DNA from: Peterkaempfera sp044755465 | Lineage (GTDB): Bacteria > Actinomycetota > Actinomycetes > Streptomycetales > Streptomycetaceae | Assembly: GCF_044755465.1 (NCBI RefSeq) | Contig: NZ_JBIVRB010000008.1 | Span: 1 to 64,000, forward strand | Length of the DNA stretch: 64,000 nt | Direction: 5' to 3' | In this document: one piece after another, positions 50,209 to 58,289 of the stretch | Numbering within the stretch: the stretch's first letter is position 1 | How the letters are laid out: each line of letters starts with the position of its first letter | The notes under the pieces: generated by a model | Databases searched by the model: none | Told to the model about the DNA's origin: nothing | What the model saw: the letters and a program-made list of their open reading frames with translations, nothing else | Program-made: the position numbers and the translations under genes

Positions 50209-50266
50209 CGGATATGTATCCGGTTACGAGCGGAGACGCTAGCACAGTCGGATAGTCATCCGGTTA
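50209..50266. promoter_or_regulatory. Pair of 18-bp operator-like boxes
   Basis: cggatatgtatccggtta (50209-50226) and cggatagtcatccggtta (50249-50266) match at 15 of 18 positions, each containing a CGGAT/ATCCG inverted repeat. They are exactly 40 bp apart, near four helical turns, and A+T-rich relative to the surroundings. They lie in the 142-base spacer between the TetR and SDR genes. Confidence 0.75.
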
Positions 50267-50323
50267 ATGAGTCGGGCATGTGCGGGCCGGGGCGGCCGGC
50301 CGCCGGGTTCAAGCGCTGCCGAC

Positions 50324-50914
50324 TCAGCGCGGGGGGCGCAGGCCCGCAAGAAGGACGTCGAGGTAGACCTCGACACACCTGGGACCGCTGTCCCCGGAAC
50401 GCACGGCGTGCTCGATGCCGCACAGCAGGCGGCGTACGTCGTCCGCCTCGATGTCACGCCGGATGGCGCCGACGTGGCGGGCGCGATCGAGCAACTCCGC
50501 GACCGCGCGGTCGAGTTCGGCCTTCATCGCCGAGGTCTGCGCCTCGGCGTCGCTGGCGGATTCGAGCACGGCCGCGAATCCGGGGTCCTCCAGGGAGCGT
50601 GCGAGAGTGAACCGCAGCAAGCGGTGCAGACCTGCGAGGGCGTCCTCTTCCGCAGCCGCCGCCTGCGCCTCGCCGACAAGCTCCCGGAAGCGCTCCACCG
50701 ACAGGGCTTCCACCAGTGCGTGACGGTTGGGGAAATGCCGGTACACGGTCCCCACGCCGACCCCTGCGAGCCGGGCAATGGCGTTCAACTGGAGGGAGTC
50801 GTCACCTGCGGCCATCTGCTCACGGGCGACCTGCAACACCCGAGCGCGATTGCGCGCGGCATCCGCGCGCAACGCTGTTCCCCGCTCGGCTCTCGGTGTC
50901 ACAAGACCCAGCAT
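50324..50914 (-). CDS. TetR-family transcriptional regulator
   Basis: 196 residues. Helix-turn-helix: LQLNAIARLAGVGVGTVYRH FPNRHALVEALSVE with the preceding RADAARNRARVLQVAREQM. The C-terminal domain is the SBI-like TetR ligand domain (LLRFTLARSLEDPGFAAVLESASDAEAQ). It lies upstream of the SDR gene on the same strand and probably controls both via the 50209-50266 boxes. The 312-base gap on its other side contains no gene that I recognise. Confidence 0.93.
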   Translation of the reverse strand: MLGLVTPRAERGTALRADAARNRARVLQVAREQMAAGDDSLQLNAIARLAGVGVGTVYRHFPNRHALVEALSVERFRELVGEAQAAAAEEDALAGLHRLLRFTLARSLEDPGFAAVLESASDAEAQTSAMKAELDRAVAELLDRARHVGAIRRDIEADDVRRLLCGIEHAVRSGDSGPRCVEVYLDVLLAGLRPPR

Positions 50915-51226
50915 AATGACGAGCTGCCACGGCTACGGCACGCGGTTCCGGCGGACGACCCGCTCGCAGCGGCGGTGCCGCCCGCGCCCCGGGAGCGCCC
51001 CTGCCGGTACTACCGCACGACACACCCCCCGGGCTGCCGGGCCGGTCGACCGGCGCCGTTCGACCGGAAGGGCGGTGATACCGGACGTGTCCATCAACCC
51101 GCCGGTACGGGATGAGAGTTGCCCTGAACTGATGACATTCGCCGGGACACGCCCGGCCGGCGGTCCCGGTGCTGCCAGGATCGCCGCACCGACCACGACG
51201 ACACGTTCGAACACCTCGGGAGAGCC

Positions 51227-51796
51227 ATGTCCTCAGGCACGTCCCACTCCGGCCCGCCGGGCGTTCACCGCGCACCGCCGGGGGAACGGGTGAGCGACGG
51301 CTGGTTGCCGCCCGAGCAGTACGCCGAGACGGTCCTCAAGGCAACCGCGTTCGCCTGCGTCTACTTCACCGACGAAGACGACCGGCCGCTCCAGTTGCAC
51401 TCCGTCTACTCCCCCGCCCATCCCTGGCAGATGGTCGGCGGAACGATGGACCCGGGTGAGCGGCCCTGGGAGACGGCCGTGCGCGAGTGCCGGGAGGAGA
51501 CCGGCCTCGCGCCGCCCGGACCGCCCCGGCTCCTGGCCACCGTGTACGGGCTGCCCGGCGCCGAGTGGCCCTACAGCACGATCGGCTGCGTCTTCGACGG
51601 CGGCCGGCTCACCACCGCGCAGATCCGCGGCATCACCCTGGCCCCGCAGGAGCACGACGAGGTCCGCGTCCTGCCCCTGGCCGAGTGGAAGGCGCTGATG
51701 CCGCCTCGCGACTTCGCTCGCCTGAGCGCGGTGGAAGAGGCCCGCCGTACCGGCGAGGCCGCGTACTTCGGCACCTGGGACTGGGGGGACGAATGA
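51227..51796 (+). CDS. Nudix hydrolase
   Basis: 189 residues. The Nudix box is complete: GGTMDPGERPWETAVRECRE ETGL (G-x5-E-x7-REUxEExGU). FACVYFTDEDDRPLQLHSVYS precedes it and LLATVYGLPG follows. GGGAG lies upstream of the ATG. Substrate unknown, but the box supports pyrophosphohydrolase activity. A possible short downstream frame overlaps its stop as ATGA. Confidence 0.92.
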   Translation: MSSGTSHSGPPGVHRAPPGERVSDGWLPPEQYAETVLKATAFACVYFTDEDDRPLQLHSVYSPAHPWQMVGGTMDPGERPWETAVRECREETGLAPPGPPRLLATVYGLPGAEWPYSTIGCVFDGGRLTTAQIRGITLAPQEHDEVRVLPLAEWKALMPPRDFARLSAVEEARRTGEAAYFGTWDWGDE

Positions 51797-52015
51797 GCGG
51801 CAGCATCGATACCCGCAAGCGCGCTGCGGAGCCGGGGCCTGCGCCCACGTGCGGCACGGGCTCCTCGACCGGCTGCTGTTCGTGGCGGGCTGCCGACCGC
51901 CTTCCGGCCCAGGTCGTACGGCGACCGCTACCGGGCGCGTGCCGCCCCGTACGGGCCCGTCGCACCGCCGTCGCCGCACCGTACCCGCCCGCCTTTCACG
52001 CATGAGGAGCGATCT

Positions 52016-52954
52016 GTGGCCTACACCCGGGCCGAGTGGTCCGAGCACTACGCCGGCGGCCGTGGCTTCCAGCGGCTCGGGGACGAGGAGAAGGGCCTGC
52101 TCAGCGAGCATGCTCCGGCGCCCGTGGGCGGCCGCGCGCTGGACGTCTGCTGCGGCACCGGCGAGATGGCGGCCTTCTTGGCCTCACTCGGGTACACCGT
52201 CGACGGCGTCGACTTCGCCGAGGGCGCCCTCGCGCGGGCCCGCACGGAGCACGCCGAGGCGGACGGGGTGCGCTGGCTGTGCCTGGACGTGGAGCACGAC
52301 GACCTGGCCGACCTCGCCGCGGACGGCTACGACCTGATCACCCTCCGGCTCGGCATCGCCTTCATCCGCGATCGCGCCCGCGTCCTGCGCCGCCTGGCAG
52401 CGCGGCTGCGCAAGGGCGGGGCGCTCGTCGTCATCACCCCCGTCGTGGACACGCCCGAGGAGCGGCGTCACATCGCGCTGGACGAGGACGAACTCGCCCT
52501 GCTCACCGACGGGTTCGAGGTGGGCGAGCGGTTCGACGCGGGGGGCCTGGCGATGCTGGTCCTGCGCGGCCCGGGAGGGTCGTTCAGCGCGGAGGAGAAA
52601 GCGCGACCCGATCCGCAGGCCGTGTTCGGTGCCGCGGTGGTGGTCACCGACGCGTGCGGGCGGGTCCTGCTGGGCCGCTCGACCCGGGGCGCGGGACCTG
52701 CTCGCGGCGGACGAACGGCGTGCCTGACTCAGCCGAGCCGATCCCCGCGTCCGTACCGGCCCGGCCGGCCGGGGCGCACCGCGCGTCGAGCCGAGCTGCC
52801 GCACCCTCACCTGGGCCGGAGCCCCCTCGCCCACGGTTCGTGGTGCTGCGCAGTGCGTTTGTCGCGGGTCGGGCGGCGGGTAGTTGACCGGGATGTAGGC
52901 CGGGCGCTGTGGGCCGGCGGTGGCCCGGTGGGAGAGTTGGTGCGGTCGTGCTGA
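52016..52954 (+). CDS. SAM-dependent methyltransferase with a truncated Nudix domain
   Basis: Residues 1-190 form a methyltransferase: YTRAEWSEHYAGGRGFQRL, ALDVCCGTGEMAAFLASLGY (SAM site), VDGVDFAEGALARA, WLCLDVEHDDLADL, and GGALVVITPVVDTPEERRHI. From ~200 a Nudix domain begins (AVFGAAVVVTDACGRVLLGR STRG) but breaks off before the Nudix box; the next codons leave the frame, and a second frame briefly reads RDLLAADERRA-stop. Intact relatives are bifunctional methyltransferase/Nudix proteins, so a deletion has removed most of the second domain. The stop at 52954 overlaps the AraC start. Confidence 0.7.
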   Translation: MAYTRAEWSEHYAGGRGFQRLGDEEKGLLSEHAPAPVGGRALDVCCGTGEMAAFLASLGYTVDGVDFAEGALARARTEHAEADGVRWLCLDVEHDDLADLAADGYDLITLRLGIAFIRDRARVLRRLAARLRKGGALVVITPVVDTPEERRHIALDEDELALLTDGFEVGERFDAGGLAMLVLRGPGGSFSAEEKARPDPQAVFGAAVVVTDACGRVLLGRSTRGAGPARGGRTACLTQPSRSPRPYRPGRPGRTARRAELPHPHLGRSPLAHGSWCCAVRLSRVGRRVVDRDVGRALWAGGGPVGELVRSC

Positions 52955-53925
52955 GCGAGACGGTGTTCCGGAGCGAGGACTTCGCGGTGGGTGACCGGTT
53001 CGACGCCTGGCAGGAGTGCACGAGCCGGATGCACGCGCCGTTGGAGCTGAGTCGCGACCACACGGGCGACTTCCGGGCGGACGCGCGGCTCATCCGGCTC
53101 GGTGCGGTGTCGGTGTGGCCGGCGGCGTTCGAGCAGCATGTCTGGCGGCGGACGCCGAAGCTGATCCGGCAGTCCGACCCCGAGCTCTACCACCTCTCCC
53201 TCGTCCTGCGCGGGGAGGCACGGGTCTCGTGGGGCACGCGGAACGTCACCCACCGGGCGTACGACTTCCACACGAACGATTCCGCCCGGCCGTGGGAGAT
53301 CCGGACCAGCGACGGGCTGATCAAGTCCGTGGGCATCGAGGTCCCCAAGGCGCTGCTGCCATTGCCCCGGCACCAGGTCGACCGGGTGATCGGACAGCGG
53401 ATGTCGGGGAGGGAGGGGATCGGCTCGCTGCTGGCGCAGTTCGTCACCCGGCTGGTGGCGGACACCGACTCGTACCAGCCCGCGGACGCACCCCGCATCG
53501 GGACGGTCCTGAGTGACCTGGTCACCGCGTTGTTCGCCCAGATCCTGGACGCGGACGCCTCCCTGCCGCCGGAGACTCACAGCCGGGCCCTGACGCTGCG
53601 CATCAAGGCGTTCATCCGCCGGCATCTGCACGACCCCGAACTGACGCCGGGCGCCATCGCCACCGCGCACCACATCTCGCGCAGCTACCTCCACCGCCTC
53701 TTCCAGGCGGAGTCCGAGACGGTGGCCGCGTACATCCGCCGCCTGCGCCTGGAGGCCGCTCGCCGCGACCTCACCGATCCGGCCTGGCGGACCGCGCCCA
53801 TCCACGCCATCGCGGCCCGCTGGGGGTTCTGCCGCCCGGCCGACTTCAGCCGCGCCTTCCGCATCGCCTACGGCATCTCGCCCAAGGACCACCGCCACCA
53901 GGCGTTCCAAGCCCAGCCGGGGTGA
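52948..53925 (+). CDS. AraC-family transcriptional regulator
   Basis: 325 residues. N-terminal AraC-binding-like domain (DRFDAWQECTSRMHAPLELS ... LSLVLRGEARVSWG, HTNDSARPWEI) and C-terminal two HTHs: LTPGAIATAHHISRSYLHRLFQAE and IHAIAARWGFCRPADFSRAFRIAYGISPKDHR. I place the start at GTG 52948 (VLSETVFRSED), with GGGAGAG 11 bases upstream. The effector and targets are unknown. Confidence 0.88.
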   Translation: MLSETVFRSEDFAVGDRFDAWQECTSRMHAPLELSRDHTGDFRADARLIRLGAVSVWPAAFEQHVWRRTPKLIRQSDPELYHLSLVLRGEARVSWGTRNVTHRAYDFHTNDSARPWEIRTSDGLIKSVGIEVPKALLPLPRHQVDRVIGQRMSGREGIGSLLAQFVTRLVADTDSYQPADAPRIGTVLSDLVTALFAQILDADASLPPETHSRALTLRIKAFIRRHLHDPELTPGAIATAHHISRSYLHRLFQAESETVAAYIRRLRLEAARRDLTDPAWRTAPIHAIAARWGFCRPADFSRAFRIAYGISPKDHRHQAFQAQPG

Positions 53926-54194
53926 CCGGGGAGCTGCGGGCGCTGTGGACGCATTGCGCGGGGAGTTGTGGACTCTGCGCTGATGACGTGGATCGCAGGG
54001 CAGGGCAGTCTTGGGTCCGGACGAAGGCCAGGGTCACCATCGCGGAGCAGCCGGACCGCACCACGACGGCCCCGGCGCAACCGACAGGGTCTGCCTCTGC
54101 GCCGGAAGCGCGCCGGAAGTGCGGACCGAGCAACGGACCACCCTGGACGGAACGTCCGCCGAGCCGGACAACCGGACGTCGGCGGTTGAGCGAT

Positions 54195-54231
54195 GGGGAG
54201 ACGGCGGCGACAGGGGAGCCGCCGTCTCCCC
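54195..54231. terminator. Hairpin terminator between AraC and Dap-biosynthesis genes
   Basis: Perfect 13-bp stem (ggggagacggcgg / ccgccgtctcccc) with an 11-base loop, in the 438-base gap between the convergent AraC and SbnB-like genes, 133 bases past the SbnB stop. No gene is recognised in this gap. Confidence 0.75.
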
Positions 54232-54363
54232 GTCCCCCGCCGCGGGGTAGGCACCGAGCAGCGCGGCCTCAGCCACCGGAGCTTCGATCGTCGGCAGCGA
54301 CCGCCCTTGCAGCGGCGCATCCACACGGTGGTGCCGAGTCCTGGTGGCCGCGCCGAAGGAGGG

Positions 54364-55350
54364 CTAGAGGAAGTCGGCCAGCCGGGTGCCGAGGGCGAGG
54401 GTGTCGGCCCTGCGGCAGGCGAGCGCGGCGACGGCGAGGTCCAGGATGCCCAGTCCGAACGGGGAGTAGATGGTGACGCGCTCCTCGTCGCGCTTCCGGG
54501 GATGGTCACCGAGCAGCAGGTCACCGATCTCGGCGCTGATGAAGTCGCGGTTGCAGCGGAGCTGTTCCGCGAGGTGCAGCGAGGTCGCCTCGCGGCAGAC
54601 GTGGTCGGCGTCGTCGACCACGTTGACCCCGGCGAGGACGGTCCTCGGGGTCAGGTCGCGCAGCGAGAGGTGCAGCAGCAGGGTGCCAGGGCGGCAGGCC
54701 GAGGTGGTCAGGTGCGGTACGGCGGCGGTGGTGGCGAGGCAGACCAGCCGGTGCGCGGCGAGCGCGTCCTCGACGGTGTCCGCGACGAGGAGCTTGAGTT
54801 CGGGCCAGAGTTCGGCGCAGCGCTCGGTGAAGGATGCGGCGCGTGCCCGGTCGAGGTCGAAGAGGGTGACCGTGCCGAGCTCGGGCAGGGCGGCGCGGAG
54901 GAAGCGCAGCACCTCGAAGTTGATGACTCCGCAGCCGATCAGCGAGGCCCCGGTCTCCGAGGTCTCCGAGACGAGGGTGGTCGCGGCGAGGGCGGCGCTA
55001 GCGGCGGTGCGCCGGGCGGAGATGGTGGAGGATTCGAGCAGGGCCTGCGGCCGGCCGGTGGCCATGGAGTTGAGGATCAGGGCCGCCGAGGCCCGCTCCA
55101 GGCCTTCCGTGACGTTGCCGGGGAAGGAGGCGATCCACTTCACCCCGGCCACGGGGGTGTCGTCGCCGAGGTATGCGGGCAGGGCGATGATCCGGTTGCG
55201 CTGGTCGTCGGGGAAGCGCAGGAAGACGGAGTGGGGTACGGCTGTCCGCCCCTGCGCGTGCAGCAGGTAGGCGCGGCGGACCGCTTCGATGATCTCGTGC
55301 TCGGCGCCGGCCAGGGCCTGGCGGACGTCCTCGGCTCCCAGGATCAGCAT
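54364..55350 (-). CDS. sbnB: SbnB-like N-(1-amino-1-carboxyl-2-ethyl)-glutamate dehydrogenase
   Basis: 328 residues of the ornithine cyclodeaminase/mu-crystallin fold. ILNSMATGRPQALLESSTISARRTAASAA and SLIGCGVINFEVLRFLRAALP (NAD loop) are clear, then LFDLDRARAASF. In the known siderophore pathway SbnB oxidatively splits ACEGA to L-2,3-diaminopropionate plus 2-oxoglutarate. It overlaps the SbnA gene by seven bases, so both form one unit. Its partner gene and the NRPS setting make this assignment strong. Confidence 0.88.
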   Translation of the reverse strand: MLILGAEDVRQALAGAEHEIIEAVRRAYLLHAQGRTAVPHSVFLRFPDDQRNRIIALPAYLGDDTPVAGVKWIASFPGNVTEGLERASAALILNSMATGRPQALLESSTISARRTAASAALAATTLVSETSETGASLIGCGVINFEVLRFLRAALPELGTVTLFDLDRARAASFTERCAELWPELKLLVADTVEDALAAHRLVCLATTAAVPHLTTSACRPGTLLLHLSLRDLTPRTVLAGVNVVDDADHVCREATSLHLAEQLRCNRDFISAEIGDLLLGDHPRKRDEERVTIYSPFGLGILDLAVAALACRRADTLALGTRLADFL

Positions 55351-56363
55351 GGTGTCGCCTTCATCGCGGTCTCCGGCTGCTTCCACAGGTGGGCCACGTC
55401 ACCGAAGTGCCGGGTGACCCAGTCGTCGTCGTAGATCGTGTCGAGGTAGCGCTCTCCCCGGTCGGGCAGGACCAGCACGCAGGTGGCGCCCGCCGGGATA
55501 CGGTCGGCCATCAGCTCGACGGCGGCGACCAGTGCTCCGGAGGAGCCGCCGGCCAGGATGGCCTCGCGGGCGGCGAGGCGCCGGCAGCCGACCACGCAGT
55601 CGAGGTCCGGGACATGGACGACCTGCTCGGCGAGGCCGTCGCGGTACAGAGCCGGCCGGACGGCGGCGCCGTGGCCGGGGATCAGCCTGGGGCCGGGTGG
55701 CCGGCCGAAGATGGCGCTGCCCTCGGCGTCCACCGCGACGACGGTCACGGGCAGCCCTTCTTCCCGTGCGTACTCCGCGCAGCCGCGCAGGGTCCCGCAT
55801 GAACTGGTCGCGCAGAACAGGTAGTCGAGGCCGTCGGGCAGGCTCTCGACGATCTCCCGCATGGTGCGCCGGTGGGCCTGCGGGTTGAGCGGGTTGGCGT
55901 ACTGGTTGGGCCAGTAGGCTCCGGGTATCCGGGCGGCGAGTTCATGGATGCGGCGAATCCGGACGGGCAGGTACTCGCCCGTCGCCGGGTCGGTCTCCCG
56001 GACGACCTCCACCTCGGCGCCCAGGGCCCGCATGATGGCGATGTTCTGCCGGTTGGTGCGCGGGTCGACCACGCAGATGAACCGCATCCCGTAGTAGGCG
56101 CACACCTGGGCGAGGCCGATGCCCAGGTTGCCGGAGCTGGACTCGACGACGACCGACCGGCCGGGGACGAGTCGGCCGGAGCTGATCCGCTCGCGGAGCA
56201 TCTCCAGCGCGGACCGGTCCTTCATGCTGCCGCCGGGGTTGTACGCCTCCAGCTTGGCGTAGGTCTTGAAGTGCCTGGCCGGGGCCAGCCTGGTCAGTTC
56301 GACGAACGGCGTCCCGCCGATGGTGCCGAGCACCCCGGCCGGGACATCGTCAGATGCCGGCAT
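55344..56363 (-). CDS. sbnA: SbnA-like PLP enzyme for diaminopropionate synthesis
   Basis: 339 residues, cysteine-synthase fold. The PLP lysine is in YNPGGSMKDRSALEM; VVVESSSGNLGIGLAQVCAYYGMRF, TSSCGTLRGCAEY and AGGSSGALVAAVELMADRIP follow. SbnA joins O-phospho-L-serine and L-glutamate to form ACEGA. The ATG at 56363 is 10-14 bases after GGAGAG. With SbnB it would supply L-Dap to the peptide synthetase. Confidence 0.9.
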   Translation of the reverse strand: MPASDDVPAGVLGTIGGTPFVELTRLAPARHFKTYAKLEAYNPGGSMKDRSALEMLRERISSGRLVPGRSVVVESSSGNLGIGLAQVCAYYGMRFICVVDPRTNRQNIAIMRALGAEVEVVRETDPATGEYLPVRIRRIHELAARIPGAYWPNQYANPLNPQAHRRTMREIVESLPDGLDYLFCATSSCGTLRGCAEYAREEGLPVTVVAVDAEGSAIFGRPPGPRLIPGHGAAVRPALYRDGLAEQVVHVPDLDCVVGCRRLAAREAILAGGSSGALVAAVELMADRIPAGATCVLVLPDRGERYLDTIYDDDWVTRHFGDVAHLWKQPETAMKATPC

Positions 56364-56434
56364 GGTGGCTTCTCTCCGTACGGTCGGGGCGCGGCCCGAG
56401 CATGGTGCGGAACACGCTTGTTCCTCCTTGGTCG

Positions 56435-56506
56435 TGCACCGGCTTGGTTGGGCACCGGCCTGGCTGTGCCCGGCTTGGCTGTGCCCGGCTTGGTTGGGCA
56501 CCGGTT
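56435..56506. repeat. 15-16-bp tandem repeats in the sbnA-MFS spacer
   Basis: ccgg(c)ttgg(t/c)tg-type units start at 56439, 56455, 56470, 56485 and 56501. They lie in the 172-base gap between the MFS and sbnA genes on the minus strand; they could affect spacing to the SbnA ribosome site but not coding sequence. Confidence 0.8.
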
Positions 56507-56535
56507 GAGCGTTCGCGTAGCTGGGGCCTGGCCGG

Positions 56536-57843
56536 TCAGCCGTCGGCCGGGGCGGCGGTGGTGCCGCGTACCGAGGGCGCGAGGGTGGCGGCACCGGCCA
56601 GCAGCACCATCCAGACCGCCAGCGCCGTGGCGGCGGGCCGGGGTCCGGCGGTCGAGAGCAGCACGCCGCCGGCCAGCGAGCCCAGCGGCAGCGCCCCGCT
56701 GGAGAGGGTGCTCATCGCCGCGAGGACCCGGCCCCGCAGCTCGTCCGGGGTGATGCTCAGCTGGTAGCTGCCCAGCGCGACGTTCCACACCGGGCCGACG
56801 AACCACATCGCCGCGTAGGCGGCGGCGAGCGAGTAGGGGTCGTGGACGAGGGCGATCACGGCCATCAGCACGGCCCAGGCCCAGTTGGCCGCGATCACCA
56901 GGGTGGCGAGCGGGAAGCGGTTCCTGAACCAGGGGGCGGCCAGTGAGCCCAGCACCCCGCCGCCGCCCGCGACGCCGACCATCACGCCGATGCCGGTCGA
57001 TGAGGCGCCGACCTCGCCGGCCAGCACGATGGCGACCAGGAAGAGGGCGCGGAACATCAGGTTGCTGCCGGCCACCAGCAGGGTGGTGGTCCGCAGGAAG
57101 GGGCGGTGCCAGAGCCAGCGCAGCCCCTCCCTGACCTGGTCGGTGAGCCGGCCGGCGCGGGCCGCCGCCGGGTCGGCCTGGAACTCCTTGCGGATCAGCA
57201 GCAGCCCGGCCATCGACGCCAGGTAGGACAGGGCGTCGGTCAGGAACGGGATCGCGCGGCCCAGTCCGAACAGCAGGCCGCCCAGCGGTGTGCCGAGCAT
57301 GACCGCCGCCCGCCCGCGTGCCTCGTTGCGGGACAGCGCCAGGGAGACCTGGCTCTTGGGGACGACGTTCGGCACGGCCGCGTGGGCGGCCAGCCCGTAG
57401 AAGACCGTCAGAGCGCCCTCGGCGAAGCTGACGGCCAGGATCTGCGCGAGGCCGAGCCCGCCGAGGGCCGCGGCCAGCGCGATGCTCCCGACCCCGAGGC
57501 AGCGCAGGGCGTCGCACCAGATCATCAGCCGTCTGCGGTCCCAGCGGTCGACCAGCGCACCGGCCGGCAGTTGGAGCAGCAGGCCGGGCAGCAGGGCGAC
57601 GGACCCCGCCAGTCCGGCGGAGAAGGCCGAACCGGTCAGGGCCAGCACCAGCAGCGGATAGGCGATGGTGGACGCGGTCGAGCCGATCAGGGAGACGGCC
57701 GATCCGCTCCACAGCAGCACGAAGTCGCGGTTGCGGTGGAGCGGGGTGACCGGCTCTGCCTCGGCCGTCACCACGGTGGCGGCCTCCACCGCGTCCTTCG
57801 GGTCCGGCTCCGGGCCTGACCGGGTCGTTTCCAGGGTCGTCAT
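56536..57843 (-). CDS. MFS exporter of the NRPS cluster
   Basis: 435 residues, twelve spans. WSGSAVSLIGSTASTIAYPLLVLALTG (helix 1), motif-A region LPAGALVDRWDRRRLMIWCDAL, and ELRGRVLAAMSTLSSGALPLGSLAGG near helix 10 match the DHA3/EntS-like class often used to export siderophores and peptides. It sits between MbtH and sbnA on the same strand. Export of the peptide product, giving self-resistance, is inferred. Confidence 0.9.
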   Translation of the reverse strand: MTTLETTRSGPEPDPKDAVEAATVVTAEAEPVTPLHRNRDFVLLWSGSAVSLIGSTASTIAYPLLVLALTGSAFSAGLAGSVALLPGLLLQLPAGALVDRWDRRRLMIWCDALRCLGVGSIALAAALGGLGLAQILAVSFAEGALTVFYGLAAHAAVPNVVPKSQVSLALSRNEARGRAAVMLGTPLGGLLFGLGRAIPFLTDALSYLASMAGLLLIRKEFQADPAAARAGRLTDQVREGLRWLWHRPFLRTTTLLVAGSNLMFRALFLVAIVLAGEVGASSTGIGVMVGVAGGGGVLGSLAAPWFRNRFPLATLVIAANWAWAVLMAVIALVHDPYSLAAAYAAMWFVGPVWNVALGSYQLSITPDELRGRVLAAMSTLSSGALPLGSLAGGVLLSTAGPRPAATALAVWMVLLAGAATLAPSVRGTTAAPADG

Positions 57844-57883
57844 CAGTCATGCACCTCGGTGAGTCGGCCCGTCCGGGTGGCGG

Positions 57884-58102
57884 CTAGCCGCGCGCCGCCC
57901 GCTCCATCTGGCGGCGCAGGCCGGCCGGACGCATGTCGGTCCAGACCGTGCCGATGTGGGTCAGGCAGTCCTCCCGGCTGCCCTCGGTGCCCTCGGCGTA
58001 CCAGCCGAGCGGCAGCGCGCGGTCCACGGGCCAGACGGAGTACTGCTCCTCGTCGTTCACGACCACCCGGTAGGCGCGTTCGTCGGTGTGTTCCTCGGCC
58101 AT
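57884..58102 (-). CDS. mbtH: MbtH-like NRPS accessory protein
   Basis: 72 residues with all family hallmarks: YRVVVNDEEQYSVWPVDRAL (N-E-EQ-S-W), PLGWYAEGTEGSREDCLTHI (G-W...CL-HI) and VWTDMRP. MbtH-like proteins bind and activate adenylation domains. GGGAGGGC lies upstream of the ATG. It starts the minus-strand arm of the cluster, divergent from the hydroxylase-NRPS arm. Confidence 0.97.
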   Translation of the reverse strand: MAEEHTDERAYRVVVNDEEQYSVWPVDRALPLGWYAEGTEGSREDCLTHIGTVWTDMRPAGLRRQMERAARG

Positions 58103-58289
58103 GGCGTGCCCTCCCTGGGCTCCTGCCGCGTCACGAGCGTCACGTGATCGGTGGCGGCAGAGGCGAGCCTGCCGGGTGGCCGGGGCTGACTGAAGAGAAG
58201 AACGCGCAGTAAGCCGGGCACGGGTGCTGCCGACAGCGCTGCCGGTTGTTCTCTCGCCGCGCGCGGATGGTGGCGCGAGCCTGAGGCGC
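58103..58289. promoter_or_regulatory. Divergent promoter region of the NRPS cluster
   Basis: Separates mbtH (minus) and the hydroxylase (plus). It contains a direct repeat gcgtcacg(agc)gtcacg with the palindrome tcacgtga at 58140-58147, and an AAGAGAAG-rich stretch near 58193. A shared regulator site is plausible, but I cannot identify promoter elements firmly. Confidence 0.5.

Noticed and set aside
51793..52005. Short frame overlapping the Nudix stop by ATGA (70 residues)
   Set aside because: The overlap looks inviting, but the product is Arg/Pro/Ala-rich with no family resemblance, no separate ribosome site is visible, and other frames look equally coding-like, so it may be a relic or noise.
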